Shown here: positions 33,131 through 41,895 of the stretch, in pieces
How the letters are laid out: each line of letters begins with the position of its first letter
Numbering within the stretch: the first letter of the stretch is position 1
DNA from: an uncultured Marinococcus sp.
Lineage (GTDB): Bacteria > Bacillota > Bacilli > Bacillales > Marinococcaceae
Assembly (NCBI RefSeq): GCF_947493875.1
Contig: NZ_CANLSU010000003.1
Span: 248,001 to 312,000, forward strand
DNA length: 64,000 nucleotides
Direction: 5' to 3'
Made by a program: the position numbers and the translations under genes
Notes under the pieces: model-generated
Database searches by the model: none
Told to the model about the DNA's origin: nothing
What the model saw: only the letters and a program-made list of their open reading frames with translations

Positions 33131-35443
33131 ATGAAAAAACAATCCTTACAGGAGTTAATGCAATGGATGAAAACTGACCCGTCCATTGCCCCTAATATAG
33201 AATTCTGGCATACCGTCGACGAACGACCGGCGAAAACCGCGGCATTCCCGGAACAGCTGCATGAACGGCTGCGTGCCGGCCTTGCCGCCCGCGGCATCGA
33301 TTCGCTGTACACTCATCAGCATTCGGCGTTTGAACAGGCGTACGGGCGGAAAGCCAATGTCGTCACCATCACGCCGACCGCCTCCGGGAAAACCCTGTGC
33401 TACAATCTTCCGGTGCTGCAGACGATCATGGACGAGCCGGAGGCACGCGCCCTGTACCTGTTTCCAACGAAAGCCCTCGCCCAGGACCAGAAGAGCGAGA
33501 TCAATGAGTTTATCGAGGAAATCGGCGCCTCCATCAACAGCTACACGTATGACGGGGACACGCCGCCAACCATCCGGCAGTCGATCCGGCGTGCCGGCCA
33601 TATTGTCATGACCAACCCGGACATGCTGCACTCGGCCATTCTGCCGCACCATACCAAATGGGTGTCGCTGTTTGAGCACCTGCGCTATATCGTCATTGAC
33701 GAAATTCATACGTACCGCGGGGTCTTCGGGAGCCACGTGGCGAATGTGCTCCGCCGGCTGCTGCGGATTGCCCGCTACTACGGGGCCGAGCCGACGTTTA
33801 TCACGACCTCCGCGACCATCGCCAATCCGCGTGAACTCGCCGAAACCCTTACCGAACAGCCCTTTGAACTCGTGGACAACAACGGGGCGCCGCAGGGGAA
33901 AAAACACTTTGTGTTTTACAACCCGCCGGTGATTAACGAAGCGATGAATATCCGCAAGGGCGTCCTCTCTGAGGTCAACCGGCTCGCCAACACGTTTCTC
34001 GAGCAGCACGTCCAGACGATTGTGTTTACGAAAAGCCGGGTGATGGTGGAGGTGATTTTAAGCCACCTGCAGCATTTGAACAGCAGGCAGACCGGCCAGC
34101 AGAGCCTCGTGACCGGCTACCGCGGCGGCTACCTGCCAAACCAGCGGCGGGCTATTGAGGAGGGACTCCGCTCCGGCGATATCATGGGCGTGATTTCCAC
34201 CAACGCGCTCGAGCTTGGCGTCGACATCGGGCAGCTGCAGGTGTGCATCATGTCCGGCTATCCGGGCTCGATTGCAAGTGCCTGGCAGCAGGCCGGACGC
34301 GCGGGACGGCGCCAGTCGGAGTCGCTGATCGTCATGATCGCAGGCTCCAATCCGATCGACCAGTATATGATCCAGCATTCCGACTACTTTCTGGAGAAAA
34401 ACCCTGAAACCGCGCGCATTCATCCCGATAACCTGATCATTCTCGTGGACCATGTGAAATGCGCTGCCTTTGAACTGCCGTTCCGGGACGACGACACGTT
34501 CGGCGGAGTCGACGTGAGCGACGTGCTTGAGTACCTGTCGGAGGAAAACGTCGTGCACCACCGGGGCTCCAAATGGTACTGGATGAGCGATTCGTTTCCG
34601 GCGCACGGCATCAGCCTGCGCTCGGCCTCGCAGGAGAACGTCGTCATCATCGACCAGACGGTGCCGTCCGCGTCCAAGGTGATCGGGCAGATGGACCGCT
34701 TCAGCGCGATGACCCTGCTGCATGACGAAGCCATCTACATTCACCAGGGCGTGCAGTACCAGGTGGTTTATCTGGACTGGGACGAGAAAAAAGCGTACGT
34801 GGAAGAGGTGCGGGTCGACTACTATACCGATGCCAACATGGCCGTTGAGCTGAAGGTGCTTGAAGAGGACCACACGGCCGACTATCCGTCGTATCACGCC
34901 GGCTTCGGTGATGTGATGGTGCACGCCAAGGTGACGATTTTTAAAAAAATCAAGCTGACGACGTTTGAAAACATCGGCTCGGGGACCGTGCACCTGCCGG
35001 AGGAGGAGCTGCATACAAATGCCTGCTGGCTCCATTTTCCCGGGGAGACCGTCCGGGAATTCGGGCGCGATACCCTCGAGCAGGCGATGATGGGACTTGC
35101 GAATGTCCTGCGGCACACCGCACCCGTGCGGGTCATGTGCGACCCGTCCGACATTCACGTGGTGCCGCAGATGAAGGCGACCCATTCGGAGCAGCCGACC
35201 ATCTTTCTGTACGACCGCTATCCGGGCGGCGTCGGGCTCTCGTCCACCATTTTCAAGGATCTGCCCGACGTGCTCCGCGACTGCGCGTCGCTGATTGACG
35301 CCTGTCCGTGCCACGACGGATGCCCGTCCTGCATCGGATCGGATATTATGCTGAGCGGCAACACGAAAGCGACCGTGCTCGCATTCATTCACCGGCTTCA
35401 GGCCGAACAGGAGGTGAGCTCAACCGGTGAGCATGAAAAATAA
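33131..35443 (+). CDS. mrfA: DEAD/DEAH-type helicase MrfA (YprA)
   Basis: Superfamily 2 helicase of 770 aa. In B. subtilis MrfA works with the nuclease MrfB in excision of mitomycin C adducts, independently of UvrA. Motif I is TPTASGKT (residues 81-88), motif II DEIH (190), motif III TTSAT and motif VI QQAGRAGR. A C-terminal DUF1998 region carries four Cys (725, 727, 731, 734) that probably bind a metal. GAGGTG precedes the ATG. It overlaps mrfB by 17 bases, indicating coupled expression. Confidence 0.94.
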   Translation: MKKQSLQELMQWMKTDPSIAPNIEFWHTVDERPAKTAAFPEQLHERLRAGLAARGIDSLYTHQHSAFEQAYGRKANVVTITPTASGKTLCYNLPVLQTIMDEPEARALYLFPTKALAQDQKSEINEFIEEIGASINSYTYDGDTPPTIRQSIRRAGHIVMTNPDMLHSAILPHHTKWVSLFEHLRYIVIDEIHTYRGVFGSHVANVLRRLLRIARYYGAEPTFITTSATIANPRELAETLTEQPFELVDNNGAPQGKKHFVFYNPPVINEAMNIRKGVLSEVNRLANTFLEQHVQTIVFTKSRVMVEVILSHLQHLNSRQTGQQSLVTGYRGGYLPNQRRAIEEGLRSGDIMGVISTNALELGVDIGQLQVCIMSGYPGSIASAWQQAGRAGRRQSESLIVMIAGSNPIDQYMIQHSDYFLEKNPETARIHPDNLIILVDHVKCAAFELPFRDDDTFGGVDVSDVLEYLSEENVVHHRGSKWYWMSDSFPAHGISLRSASQENVVIIDQTVPSASKVIGQMDRFSAMTLLHDEAIYIHQGVQYQVVYLDWDEKKAYVEEVRVDYYTDANMAVELKVLEEDHTADYPSYHAGFGDVMVHAKVTIFKKIKLTTFENIGSGTVHLPEEELHTNACWLHFPGETVREFGRDTLEQAMMGLANVLRHTAPVRVMCDPSDIHVVPQMKATHSEQPTIFLYDRYPGGVGLSSTIFKDLPDVLRDCASLIDACPCHDGCPSCIGSDIMLSGNTKATVLAFIHRLQAEQEVSSTGEHEK

Positions 35444-36677
35444 ACTCAAGCGAATGAAAACGCATCTGCAGGAAGAGACCCCGGCCGCTCCCGCTCCGCC
35501 CGAAGAAAACAGGGAGGAGGCAGGCATTCGGCACCTGGAGGAATGGGAAGCCTTCGGCGCAGTGCCGAAGCACTACGACGGGGAAACGATTTTAAAACGG
35601 ACCGTTACGTATCCGCTGGACTACATCCACGGGAGCGCCTCCTTTGGCGAGCTGTTTACGGTGTTTGACCGCTGGCAGCAGGAGCCCGCGTTTCATCCGC
35701 TGCATCCGGAGGGCCGGCGCCCGGAGGACCTGCTGTTTTTTGATACGGAAACGACCGGGCTGAAGGGGGGGACCGGCACCACCATCTTTCTGCTTGGCGG
35801 CGCCCGGGTGTACACCGACCGCGTCGAGGTGTCGCAGTACTTTCTCCCCGGGCCGGAGCATGAAGTGGCGCTGTATCATTATTTTCTGACCGAATGCTAT
35901 TCGGCGGAAAACCTGGTCACCTATAACGGAAAATCGTTTGACTGGCCGCAGGTGCAGACCCGGCATACGCTCGTGCGCAACCAGGTGCCGAAGCTTCCGG
36001 CCTTTGGCCACTTTGATCTTTTGCACGCGAGCCGCCGCCTGTTTGCCGAGCGGCTGGAATCGTGCCGGCTGAGTGTGGTGGAGCGGGATATTCTTGGATT
36101 CGTCCGTCACGACGACACGCCGGGATACCTCGCGCCGATGCTGTACTTTGACTACGTGAACGAGGGCCTTCCCGAGTTTGTAACCGGGATCCTCGAGCAT
36201 AACGAGCAGGATATTTTGTCGCTGATCACGCTTTACATTGATATTTCCAAACGAATTCTTGCCGACGGGACGGGCGAGAAGCAGTCGCTTGCCGTCGCCA
36301 AATGGTTTGACCAGCAGAAGGAGTGGGCCAAAAGCGCCCAGCACTATACGGCCATGGTCGAAAACGGGGACGAGGACGGCGAAACAATGCACCGCTACGG
36401 TCTCAATTTAAAAAAACAGCACCGGTACGACGAAGCCATTCCCTGGTTTGAGAAGGTCTGGGAGCGCAACGAGGATTCGCGGTATACGCTCGAGGCCGGC
36501 GTGGAGCTTGCCAAATGGGAGGAGCACCGGGCGAAAAACCCCGAACGGGCGCTTCTGTACGCCGCAGGGGTCCAGAGCAAGGCGGAACGGGCCGGACTCA
36601 CGCTTCCGGCCGGGCAGCAGGCCGACCTGCATAAACGGCTCGGGCGGCTGATGAATAAACGGGGGCGGACGTCTTGA
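35427..36677 (+). CDS. mrfB: Exonuclease MrfB (YprB)
   Basis: DEDDh-type exonuclease of 416 aa with TPR-like C-terminal repeats, the partner of MrfA. Exo I is FDTETTG (Asp106, Glu108), Exo II is TYNGKSFDWP, and Exo III ends in HNEQDILS. The C-terminal part from about residue 285 (WFDQQKEWAKSAQHY, HRYDEAIPWFEKVW) is helical-repeat. The start is GTG 35427, nine to ten bases after AGGAGGTGA and inside the mrfA 3' end; the ATG at 35433 is a less likely alternative. It overlaps ypsA by four bases. Confidence 0.93.
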   Translation: MSMKNKLKRMKTHLQEETPAAPAPPEENREEAGIRHLEEWEAFGAVPKHYDGETILKRTVTYPLDYIHGSASFGELFTVFDRWQQEPAFHPLHPEGRRPEDLLFFDTETTGLKGGTGTTIFLLGGARVYTDRVEVSQYFLPGPEHEVALYHYFLTECYSAENLVTYNGKSFDWPQVQTRHTLVRNQVPKLPAFGHFDLLHASRRLFAERLESCRLSVVERDILGFVRHDDTPGYLAPMLYFDYVNEGLPEFVTGILEHNEQDILSLITLYIDISKRILADGTGEKQSLAVAKWFDQQKEWAKSAQHYTAMVENGDEDGETMHRYGLNLKKQHRYDEAIPWFEKVWERNEDSRYTLEAGVELAKWEEHRAKNPERALLYAAGVQSKAERAGLTLPAGQQADLHKRLGRLMNKRGRTS

Positions 36678-37231
36678 GGCGCCTGGCCGCAACCGGCTAC
36701 AAGCCGGCAGAGCTCGGCATCTTCAAAGACGACGCCCCCGAGATTGCCTACATCCGGAAAACGCTCGAAAAGCGGCTGCGGGCCCTGATTGAAGAGGGCA
36801 GCGAATGGCTGATTATTTCCGGACAGCCCGGGGTCGAATGGTGGGCCGCCGAAGCCTGGAACGGCCTGCGGGAGGAGTACGACCATATTCAGCTCGCCGT
36901 GCTCGAGCCGTTTCTTGAGCAGGACTCCATCTGGCCGGAGCATGTCCGCACCGCCTATGCACAGCTGAAGCAGAGCGCCGACTACGTGGATGCGATTTCC
37001 AAGCGCCCGTATGTGAATCCGTCGCAGCTGAAGGCCAAAAACGACTTTATTATTTCCCATACAGACGCCCTTTTGATTCTGTATGACGAGGAGCAGGAGG
37101 GCGTGCCGAAGTATATGCTTGCCTCTGCCGAGCGCCGCCAGCAGAGCGGCCATTATCCGGTCTTTACGATTGTGCCGGAGGACCTCGAGGAAACCGTGCG
37201 CGAGGAAGCCGAACGGGAATGGGACGGATAG
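36674..37231 (+). CDS. ypsA: YpsA (DUF1273, SLOG fold)
   Basis: The 185-aa product is a YpsA-family Rossmann-like (SLOG) protein with R-x-x-A-x-T-G-Y-K-P at the start, then IISGQPGVEWWAAE and the LKAKNDFIISHTDALLILYD segment. YpsA affects cell division in Firmicutes and lies beside gpsB in Bacillus, as here. A nucleotide-derived ligand is likely from the fold. The TTG start overlaps the mrfB stop by four bases (TTGA), so translation is probably coupled. Confidence 0.92.
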   Translation: MRRLAATGYKPAELGIFKDDAPEIAYIRKTLEKRLRALIEEGSEWLIISGQPGVEWWAAEAWNGLREEYDHIQLAVLEPFLEQDSIWPEHVRTAYAQLKQSADYVDAISKRPYVNPSQLKAKNDFIISHTDALLILYDEEQEGVPKYMLASAERRQQSGHYPVFTIVPEDLEETVREEAEREWDG

Positions 37232-37362
37232 GGGCAGGAAGGAAATTGACTTTTCTTATGTATTCTGAAAGAATATAAGCAGATAAATGCGTGGTCGTCC
37301 GCCCGGCAGGCGCCGTCGGCCGCGAATGTATCATACAAATAAAGCAGAGGTGGTCCTTGCTG

Positions 37363-37749
37363 ATGGAACAGACACAGTTATCTGCCAAAGACATTTTAGA
37401 CAAAGATTTCAAAAACAGTGTCAAAGGCTACAACAAAGACGAAGTCGACCAATTTTTAGACGTTATTATTCAGGACTATGAACGGTTCGAACAAAAGGTG
37501 CGCGAGCTCGAAGACCAGCTGAACCGTTCGCCGGAACAGCGGACAGCCGCATCGCCGGAGGGCGATTCCCGCTACCAGCGTACCGTGACGTCATCAATTT
37601 CCACCCGGTCCGAAAGCGGCGCCGGCAGTACGGACACCGCTTCGAACACCACCGCAGCCGAACCGGCCGCCGGGACAACCAATTACGATATTTTAAAACG
37701 GCTCTCGAACCTTGAAAAAGAAGTATTCGGCAAAAAACTATACGATTAA
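37363..37749 (+). CDS. gpsB: Cell division regulator GpsB
   Basis: GpsB moves penicillin-binding protein 1 between the side wall and the septum. The 128-aa product has the DivIVA-like N-terminal domain (residues 5-60) with the signature DFKNSVKGYNKDEVDQFLD and a coiled coil. A Ser/Thr/Ala-rich linker of about 45 residues comes next, then a trimerising C-terminal segment (YDILKRLSNLEKEVFG). The linker is longer than in B. subtilis GpsB (98 aa). ATG 37363 is chosen over the in-frame TTG at 37357 by its distance to GAGGTGG. Confidence 0.94.
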   Translation: MEQTQLSAKDILDKDFKNSVKGYNKDEVDQFLDVIIQDYERFEQKVRELEDQLNRSPEQRTAASPEGDSRYQRTVTSSISTRSESGAGSTDTASNTTAAEPAAGTTNYDILKRLSNLEKEVFGKKLYD

Positions 37750-37767
37750 AGGCGGGGACGCGTGAAT

Positions 37768-38175
37768 ATGCGGACGATTCATATTGACGGAGCAAGCGCC
37801 GGCCAGCCCGGGCCTTCCGGCATCGGCATATTCGTCAAGCACGATGACGGCAGCGTGGAGGAATTTTCCCGCCCGCTCGGGTGCCTGACCAACAACGAAG
37901 CGGAATTTGAAGCGTGCGTGCATGCGTACGAGCTCTGCCGCGAGCGTGGCTGGCATTCGGCCTCGATCCGGACCGATTCGCAGCTTGTGAATGCATCGGT
38001 GGAAAAGCGGTTTGTCAAGCGAAAGCTGTATCAGCCGTATTTAGCCAGAATCCTGTGCGCTGAGGAGGAGCTGCCCCTTTGTTTTCTCAAATGGGTCCCC
38101 TCCCGCGATAACCGGGCGGCGGACCGGCTGGCCAGACAGGCCGTGCTCGCTTCGGGCAGGGAAAATCCGTGCTGA
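37768..38175 (+). CDS. RNase HI-like protein
   Basis: RNase H fold protein of 135 aa. The acidic catalytic set is present: Asp7 (HIDGAS), Glu44 (NNEAEFEA), Asp70 (RTDSQ) and a C-terminal Asp in SRDNRAADRLA. It may therefore cut RNA in RNA-DNA hybrids. It lacks the basic protrusion helix, like YpdQ/YpeP-type Bacillus proteins, some of which are weakly active or inactive. The start could be GTG 37762 or ATG 37768; AAAGGCGGGG is four or ten bases away respectively. Confidence 0.88.
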   Translation: MRTIHIDGASAGQPGPSGIGIFVKHDDGSVEEFSRPLGCLTNNEAEFEACVHAYELCRERGWHSASIRTDSQLVNASVEKRFVKRKLYQPYLARILCAEEELPLCFLKWVPSRDNRAADRLARQAVLASGRENPC

Positions 38176-38191
38176 CCCGCAGTTTCTTTGC

Positions 38192-38220
38192 TTGCTTCTT
38201 CCGCCCGGAACCGATATAAT
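38192..38220 (+). promoter_or_regulatory. rnpB promoter
   Basis: TTGCTT and a perfect TATAAT are separated by 17 bases. Transcription would start about ten bases before the P1 helix. Confidence 0.8.
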
Positions 38221-38237
38221 AGCACCTGGCCATAAAG

Positions 38238-38642
38238 AGCCGGGATTCGTTCAGGTGATCGCTGTATGTACCCATACAGAGGAAAGTCCATGCTCGCACA
38301 GCCTGAGACGGCTGTAGTGTTCGTGTCTGACGAAACCATAAGTCAGAGCAGCTTCGTTTTGGAGCTGACGGCGGGGAAACAGCCTGTGTCCATCCGGATA
38401 TGGCTGGAGTCCCCTGAACAGTGCCACAGTGACGTAGTCCGGCTGGAAACGGCCGGAGTGGAACGCGGTAAACCCCTCGAGCGAGAAACCCAAAATTAGG
38501 TAGGGGCGCCTTTCGGAAGGAACACAACGGAACGGAAGGGCAGAATTTTTTCTGCAGATAGATGATTACCACCCGAGTGCAAGGTGAACAGCCGTTGGCA
38601 GCACAAGGGAACAGAACATGGCTTACACGAACGGTCCCGGCT
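38238..38642 (+). ncRNA. rnpB: RNase P RNA, Bacillus type (class B)
   Basis: This is the catalytic RNA that trims tRNA 5' leaders. The hallmark segments occur in order: GAGGAAAGTCCATGCTCGC (CR-I), ACAGTGCCACAGTGACG, CCCCTCGAGCGAGAAACCC, then AGATAGATGATTACC (CR-V), and GAACAGAACATGGCTTAC. P1 closes by pairing of AGCCGGGA at the 5' end with TCCCGGCT at the 3' end. The length of about 405 nt equals that of B. subtilis rnpB (401 nt). Ends are set by P1 and may shift by a few bases. Confidence 0.97.
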
Positions 38643-38651
38643 TCTTGAAGC

Positions 38652-38682
38652 AAAACCCCTGGAGTAATTCAGGGGTTTTTTT
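38652..38682 (+). terminator. rnpB terminator
   Basis: A stem AAAACCCCTG/CAGGGGTTTT with an eight-base loop is followed by further T residues. Confidence 0.92.
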
Positions 38683-38721
38683 AGTAGATATGAACGGACA
38701 TTGACGTCCAAGGAGGAACCT

Positions 38722-39867
38722 ATGACCCAACCAACATACACCTTAATCGCCACGGCGACGATGGGCCTCGAGGCTCTGGTCGCCAAAGAAATCAAAGCAC
38801 TCGGCTACCGCCACCTGCGCACCGAAAACGGCCGCGTGGAATTCGAAGCGCCCGCCGAGGGCATTGCCCGGGCCAACCTGTGGCTGCGGACCGCCGGCCG
38901 GGTAAAAATCAAAATCGGCACGTTTACCGCAGAAACGTTTGATGAGCTGTTCGAACAGACAAAGGCCCTCCCGTGGGAGAAGTTTCTGCCCGAAAATGCC
39001 GAATTCCCCGTCAGCGGCCGCTCGGTCAAATCCACCCTGTTCAGCGTGTCGGACTGCCAGGCGATCGTCAAAAAAGCGATCGTGGAACGGCTGAAGCAGT
39101 CCTACCAGAGCGAATGGTTTCCGGAAAACGGGCCGCTCTATAAGCTCGACGTGGCGCTGCATAAGGATGAAGCCGTCCTGTCCCTCGACACCTCCGGCCC
39201 CGGCCTGAACCAGCGCGGCTACCGGGAAACGCATGCCCGGGCACCGCTCAAGGAAACGCTGGCGGCGTCCCTGATTATGCTTGCCAACTGGCACCCGGAC
39301 CGCCCGCTCGTGGATTTATTCTGCGGCTCGGGCACGATTCCCATTGAAGCCGCTATGATTGGCCAGAACATGGCCCCCGGCGTGAACCGCTCGTTTGTGA
39401 GCGAAACGTGGCCGTGGGCCGAAGCGATGCAGTGGGAAACAGCCCGCCAGGAAGCCGAAGACCTTCTCCGCGACGATCAGCCGCTCATGATTACCGGCAC
39501 CGACCTGGATCCAAAGGCCATTGAAGTGGCAGAGGAAAATGCCAAGGAAGCCGGCATGTACGGCCTGATCACGTTCAAGCAGATGGCCGCCCGCGACTTT
39601 AAGCCAAAGGGCGAGTACGGCGCGGTGATCAGCAACCCGCCGTACGGGGAACGAATCGGGGATCTTGCCGAGGTGGAGGAAGTGTATCGGGCCCTCGGCC
39701 GCATTGCCCGGGACACACCAACCTGGTCCTACTACGTGCTGACGTCGCATGAACGGTTTGAATCGCTGTTCGGCCGGGAGGCGACCAAACGGCGCAAGCT
39801 TTACAACGGCAACATCAAAACGGATTATTACCAGTACTGGGGGCCGCGGCCGCCCCGTTCGTCCTAA
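38722..39867 (+). CDS. ypsC: THUMP-domain rRNA methyltransferase (YpsC/RlmL-like)
   Basis: The 381-aa protein has an N-terminal ferredoxin-like/THUMP region (residues 1-155) and a Rossmann methyltransferase domain. The SAM-binding motif is VDLFCGSGTIPIEAA, and the catalytic NPPYGERI matches N2-guanine methyltransferases. It corresponds to the N-terminal half of E. coli RlmL, which modifies 23S rRNA. AAGGAGG precedes ATG 38722. The gene follows rnpB as in B. subtilis. Its stop overlaps that of the convergent yneR by four bases. Confidence 0.93.
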   Translation: MTQPTYTLIATATMGLEALVAKEIKALGYRHLRTENGRVEFEAPAEGIARANLWLRTAGRVKIKIGTFTAETFDELFEQTKALPWEKFLPENAEFPVSGRSVKSTLFSVSDCQAIVKKAIVERLKQSYQSEWFPENGPLYKLDVALHKDEAVLSLDTSGPGLNQRGYRETHARAPLKETLAASLIMLANWHPDRPLVDLFCGSGTIPIEAAMIGQNMAPGVNRSFVSETWPWAEAMQWETARQEAEDLLRDDQPLMITGTDLDPKAIEVAEENAKEAGMYGLITFKQMAARDFKPKGEYGAVISNPPYGERIGDLAEVEEVYRALGRIARDTPTWSYYVLTSHERFESLFGREATKRRKLYNGNIKTDYYQYWGPRPPRSS

Positions 39868-40169
39868 TTGTTCGGATGATCGGTATCCCCGAGCCGGGGA
39901 TTGTCAAAATGCAGGTAGTCAATGGCCGGGTGATAGCTGATCGTCATGCCGTCAAGGTACCACTGGTCCTGCGGCTCCACAAAAAAACGCACGCCTCCCG
40001 CTTCGGTCTGGTAGCTGGGGCCGGACGGCTCCCCGGGCTCCACCCCGATGGAAAAACCGCCGGAACCCACGCCCCCGATGCGGACAAACAGGCGCACGGA
40101 CGCCCCGTCGCCGAGGTCCATCTCCTGCTTGTAGTGGCGGCCTGCTTCTTCAGTAATCGTCATTTGCAT
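39864..40169 (-). CDS. yneR: YneR-like HesB/IscA-fold protein
   Basis: This 101-aa protein matches the YneR pattern: I-T-x-E-A, then V-R-L-F-V-R-I-G-G, GGFSIGVEPGEP, GVRFFVEPQDQWYLDG and the C-terminal IDYLHFDNP. It has the HesB fold but no cysteine at all, so it cannot be a normal Fe-S carrier; this absence is typical of the YneR branch. Function unknown. The start is uncertain (ATG 40169 or 40163), because no strong ribosome binding site lies close. Confidence 0.82.
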   Translation of the reverse strand: MQMTITEEAGRHYKQEMDLGDGASVRLFVRIGGVGSGGFSIGVEPGEPSGPSYQTEAGGVRFFVEPQDQWYLDGMTISYHPAIDYLHFDNPRLGDTDHPNN

Positions 40170-40255
40170 ACGTATCTTTCGCTCCCTTCCACTCTTTGTT
40201 ATATCATGAAGGAGAGAGTCACACCAAACAGAGTTCATACCAAGGAGGAATCGCC

Positions 40256-41770
40256 ATGCCGGATTATGCACAGATTGAACGGGATTTTTTGACCGAGCAG
40301 CGCAGCCTGAATGCCTATGACCAGGCTCTCAGCCTGCTCGGATGGGACGCCCGGACTGGAGCGCCCAAAAAAGGGGTCGAGGAGCGCTCGGAAGTGGTGG
40401 GGGCACTTGCCACCGAGCTGTTTGCCCGGAAAACCTCCGGACGCCTGAAGGAAATGAGCCAGTATCTGCTCGAGCCGGAAGCGGCGTCGCAGATCTCTGC
40501 AGTCGCACGCAGAGCCGCGGAGGAAACCCTCACCGAGGTGGAACGGATGGAGCGCCTGCCCCAGGACGAGTATCAGGCGTTTACGACGCTTACTTCCAAA
40601 ACCGAATCGTACTGGGAGGAGGCGAAAGCGTCCGGGGACTTCGAAGGGTTCCGCCCGTACCTCGAAGAAATCGTGGCCTACCAGCGCCGGTTCACCGAGT
40701 ACCTCGGATACAACGGGCATCCGTATGACGCGCTGCTGCATGACTTTGAGCCCGGCATGACCGTCTCCACCCTCGATGCCACCTTTTCCCGGCTCCGTGA
40801 CGGCCTCCTGCCGCTTGTGGAACAGGTGAAGGGAGCCCCGGTACGGCCGGACACGTCATTTTTGCACGCCCATGTTCCGAAGGACCGGCAGCGTGCCTTC
40901 AGCGAGCACGTGCTCCGGCAGATGACGTATGATTTTGAGGCCGGACGGCTCGATGAAACCGTGCACCCGTTTGCGGTCGGCCTGAACCGAAACGACGTGC
41001 GGGTCACCACCAAATACGACGAATCCGACTTCCGCACCGCGGTGTTCGGCACCATCCATGAAGGCGGCCATGCGCTGTACGAGCAGAACCTCGGCGCGGA
41101 CCTGGCCGGGACGATTCTCGCAGACGGGGCCTCCATGGGTATCCACGAATCGCAGTCGCTGTTCTGGGAAAATTTCGTGGCGCGGACCCGTTCGTTCTGG
41201 GAAAACAACTTTGGCAGGCTCCAGGAGCTGAGCGGCCGCTTCCAGCACGTGGCCCTTGACGATTTTTACTTTGCTGTCAACAGCGTCGAACCGTCCCTCA
41301 TCCGGATTGAGGCCGATGAAATGACCTATTCGCTGCACATTATTCTCCGCTACGAGCTGGAAAAAGCCCTGATCGAAGGCAGCCTGCAGGTGAAGGATCT
41401 TCCGGAGGCGTGGAACGAAAAAATGAAGCAGTATCTCGGCGTCGTGCCGTCCAATCATGCGGAAGGCGTGCTGCAGGACGTGCATTGGGCGGGCGGTGCT
41501 TTTGGCTACTTTCCGTCCTACGCGCTCGGCTATATCTACGCGGCCCAGCTCCAGCAGGCAATGATGCGCGATCTCCCGGCGTTCGATGATCTGATCGCAA
41601 GCGGCGATCTTGCGCCGGTCCGGCACTGGCTGACCAATCACGTGCACCAGCACGGCCGGATGAAACGGCCGGCCGACATCATGGTAGACGCCACCGGGGA
41701 AGGGACCAACCCGGAGCCGCTGCTTGCCCACCTGTCCCATAAATACCAGAGCCTGTACCGCTGGTCCTGA
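40256..41770 (+). CDS. M32 family metallocarboxypeptidase
   Basis: Cytoplasmic carboxypeptidase of the Taq/YpwA (M32) family, 504 aa, the usual length. The zinc site HEGGH is followed further on by the third-ligand Glu in GIHESQS. The family signatures DVRVTTKYDE and the C-terminal HVHQHGR are present. It removes C-terminal amino acids from peptides and is expected to have broad specificity except for Pro. ATG 40256 follows AAGGAGG; the frame runs back to 40196. Confidence 0.95.
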   Translation: MPDYAQIERDFLTEQRSLNAYDQALSLLGWDARTGAPKKGVEERSEVVGALATELFARKTSGRLKEMSQYLLEPEAASQISAVARRAAEETLTEVERMERLPQDEYQAFTTLTSKTESYWEEAKASGDFEGFRPYLEEIVAYQRRFTEYLGYNGHPYDALLHDFEPGMTVSTLDATFSRLRDGLLPLVEQVKGAPVRPDTSFLHAHVPKDRQRAFSEHVLRQMTYDFEAGRLDETVHPFAVGLNRNDVRVTTKYDESDFRTAVFGTIHEGGHALYEQNLGADLAGTILADGASMGIHESQSLFWENFVARTRSFWENNFGRLQELSGRFQHVALDDFYFAVNSVEPSLIRIEADEMTYSLHIILRYELEKALIEGSLQVKDLPEAWNEKMKQYLGVVPSNHAEGVLQDVHWAGGAFGYFPSYALGYIYAAQLQQAMMRDLPAFDDLIASGDLAPVRHWLTNHVHQHGRMKRPADIMVDATGEGTNPEPLLAHLSHKYQSLYRWS

Positions 41771-41895
41771 TCCTGCTGCCCTGTGCAGCAGGGGTTCCGC
41801 CCCGGGACGTTTGAAGGATGCGCTTTTGTGAAATAAAGTAGAGACTCTAATAATTTAGATGTCCCTTGCACCAGAACCATAAGAGGGGGATTGGC

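Noticed and set aside
34058-35392. 444-codon open frame antisense to mrfA
   Set aside because: Shadow of the helicase gene, with a His/Val/Arg-rich composition typical of antisense translation.
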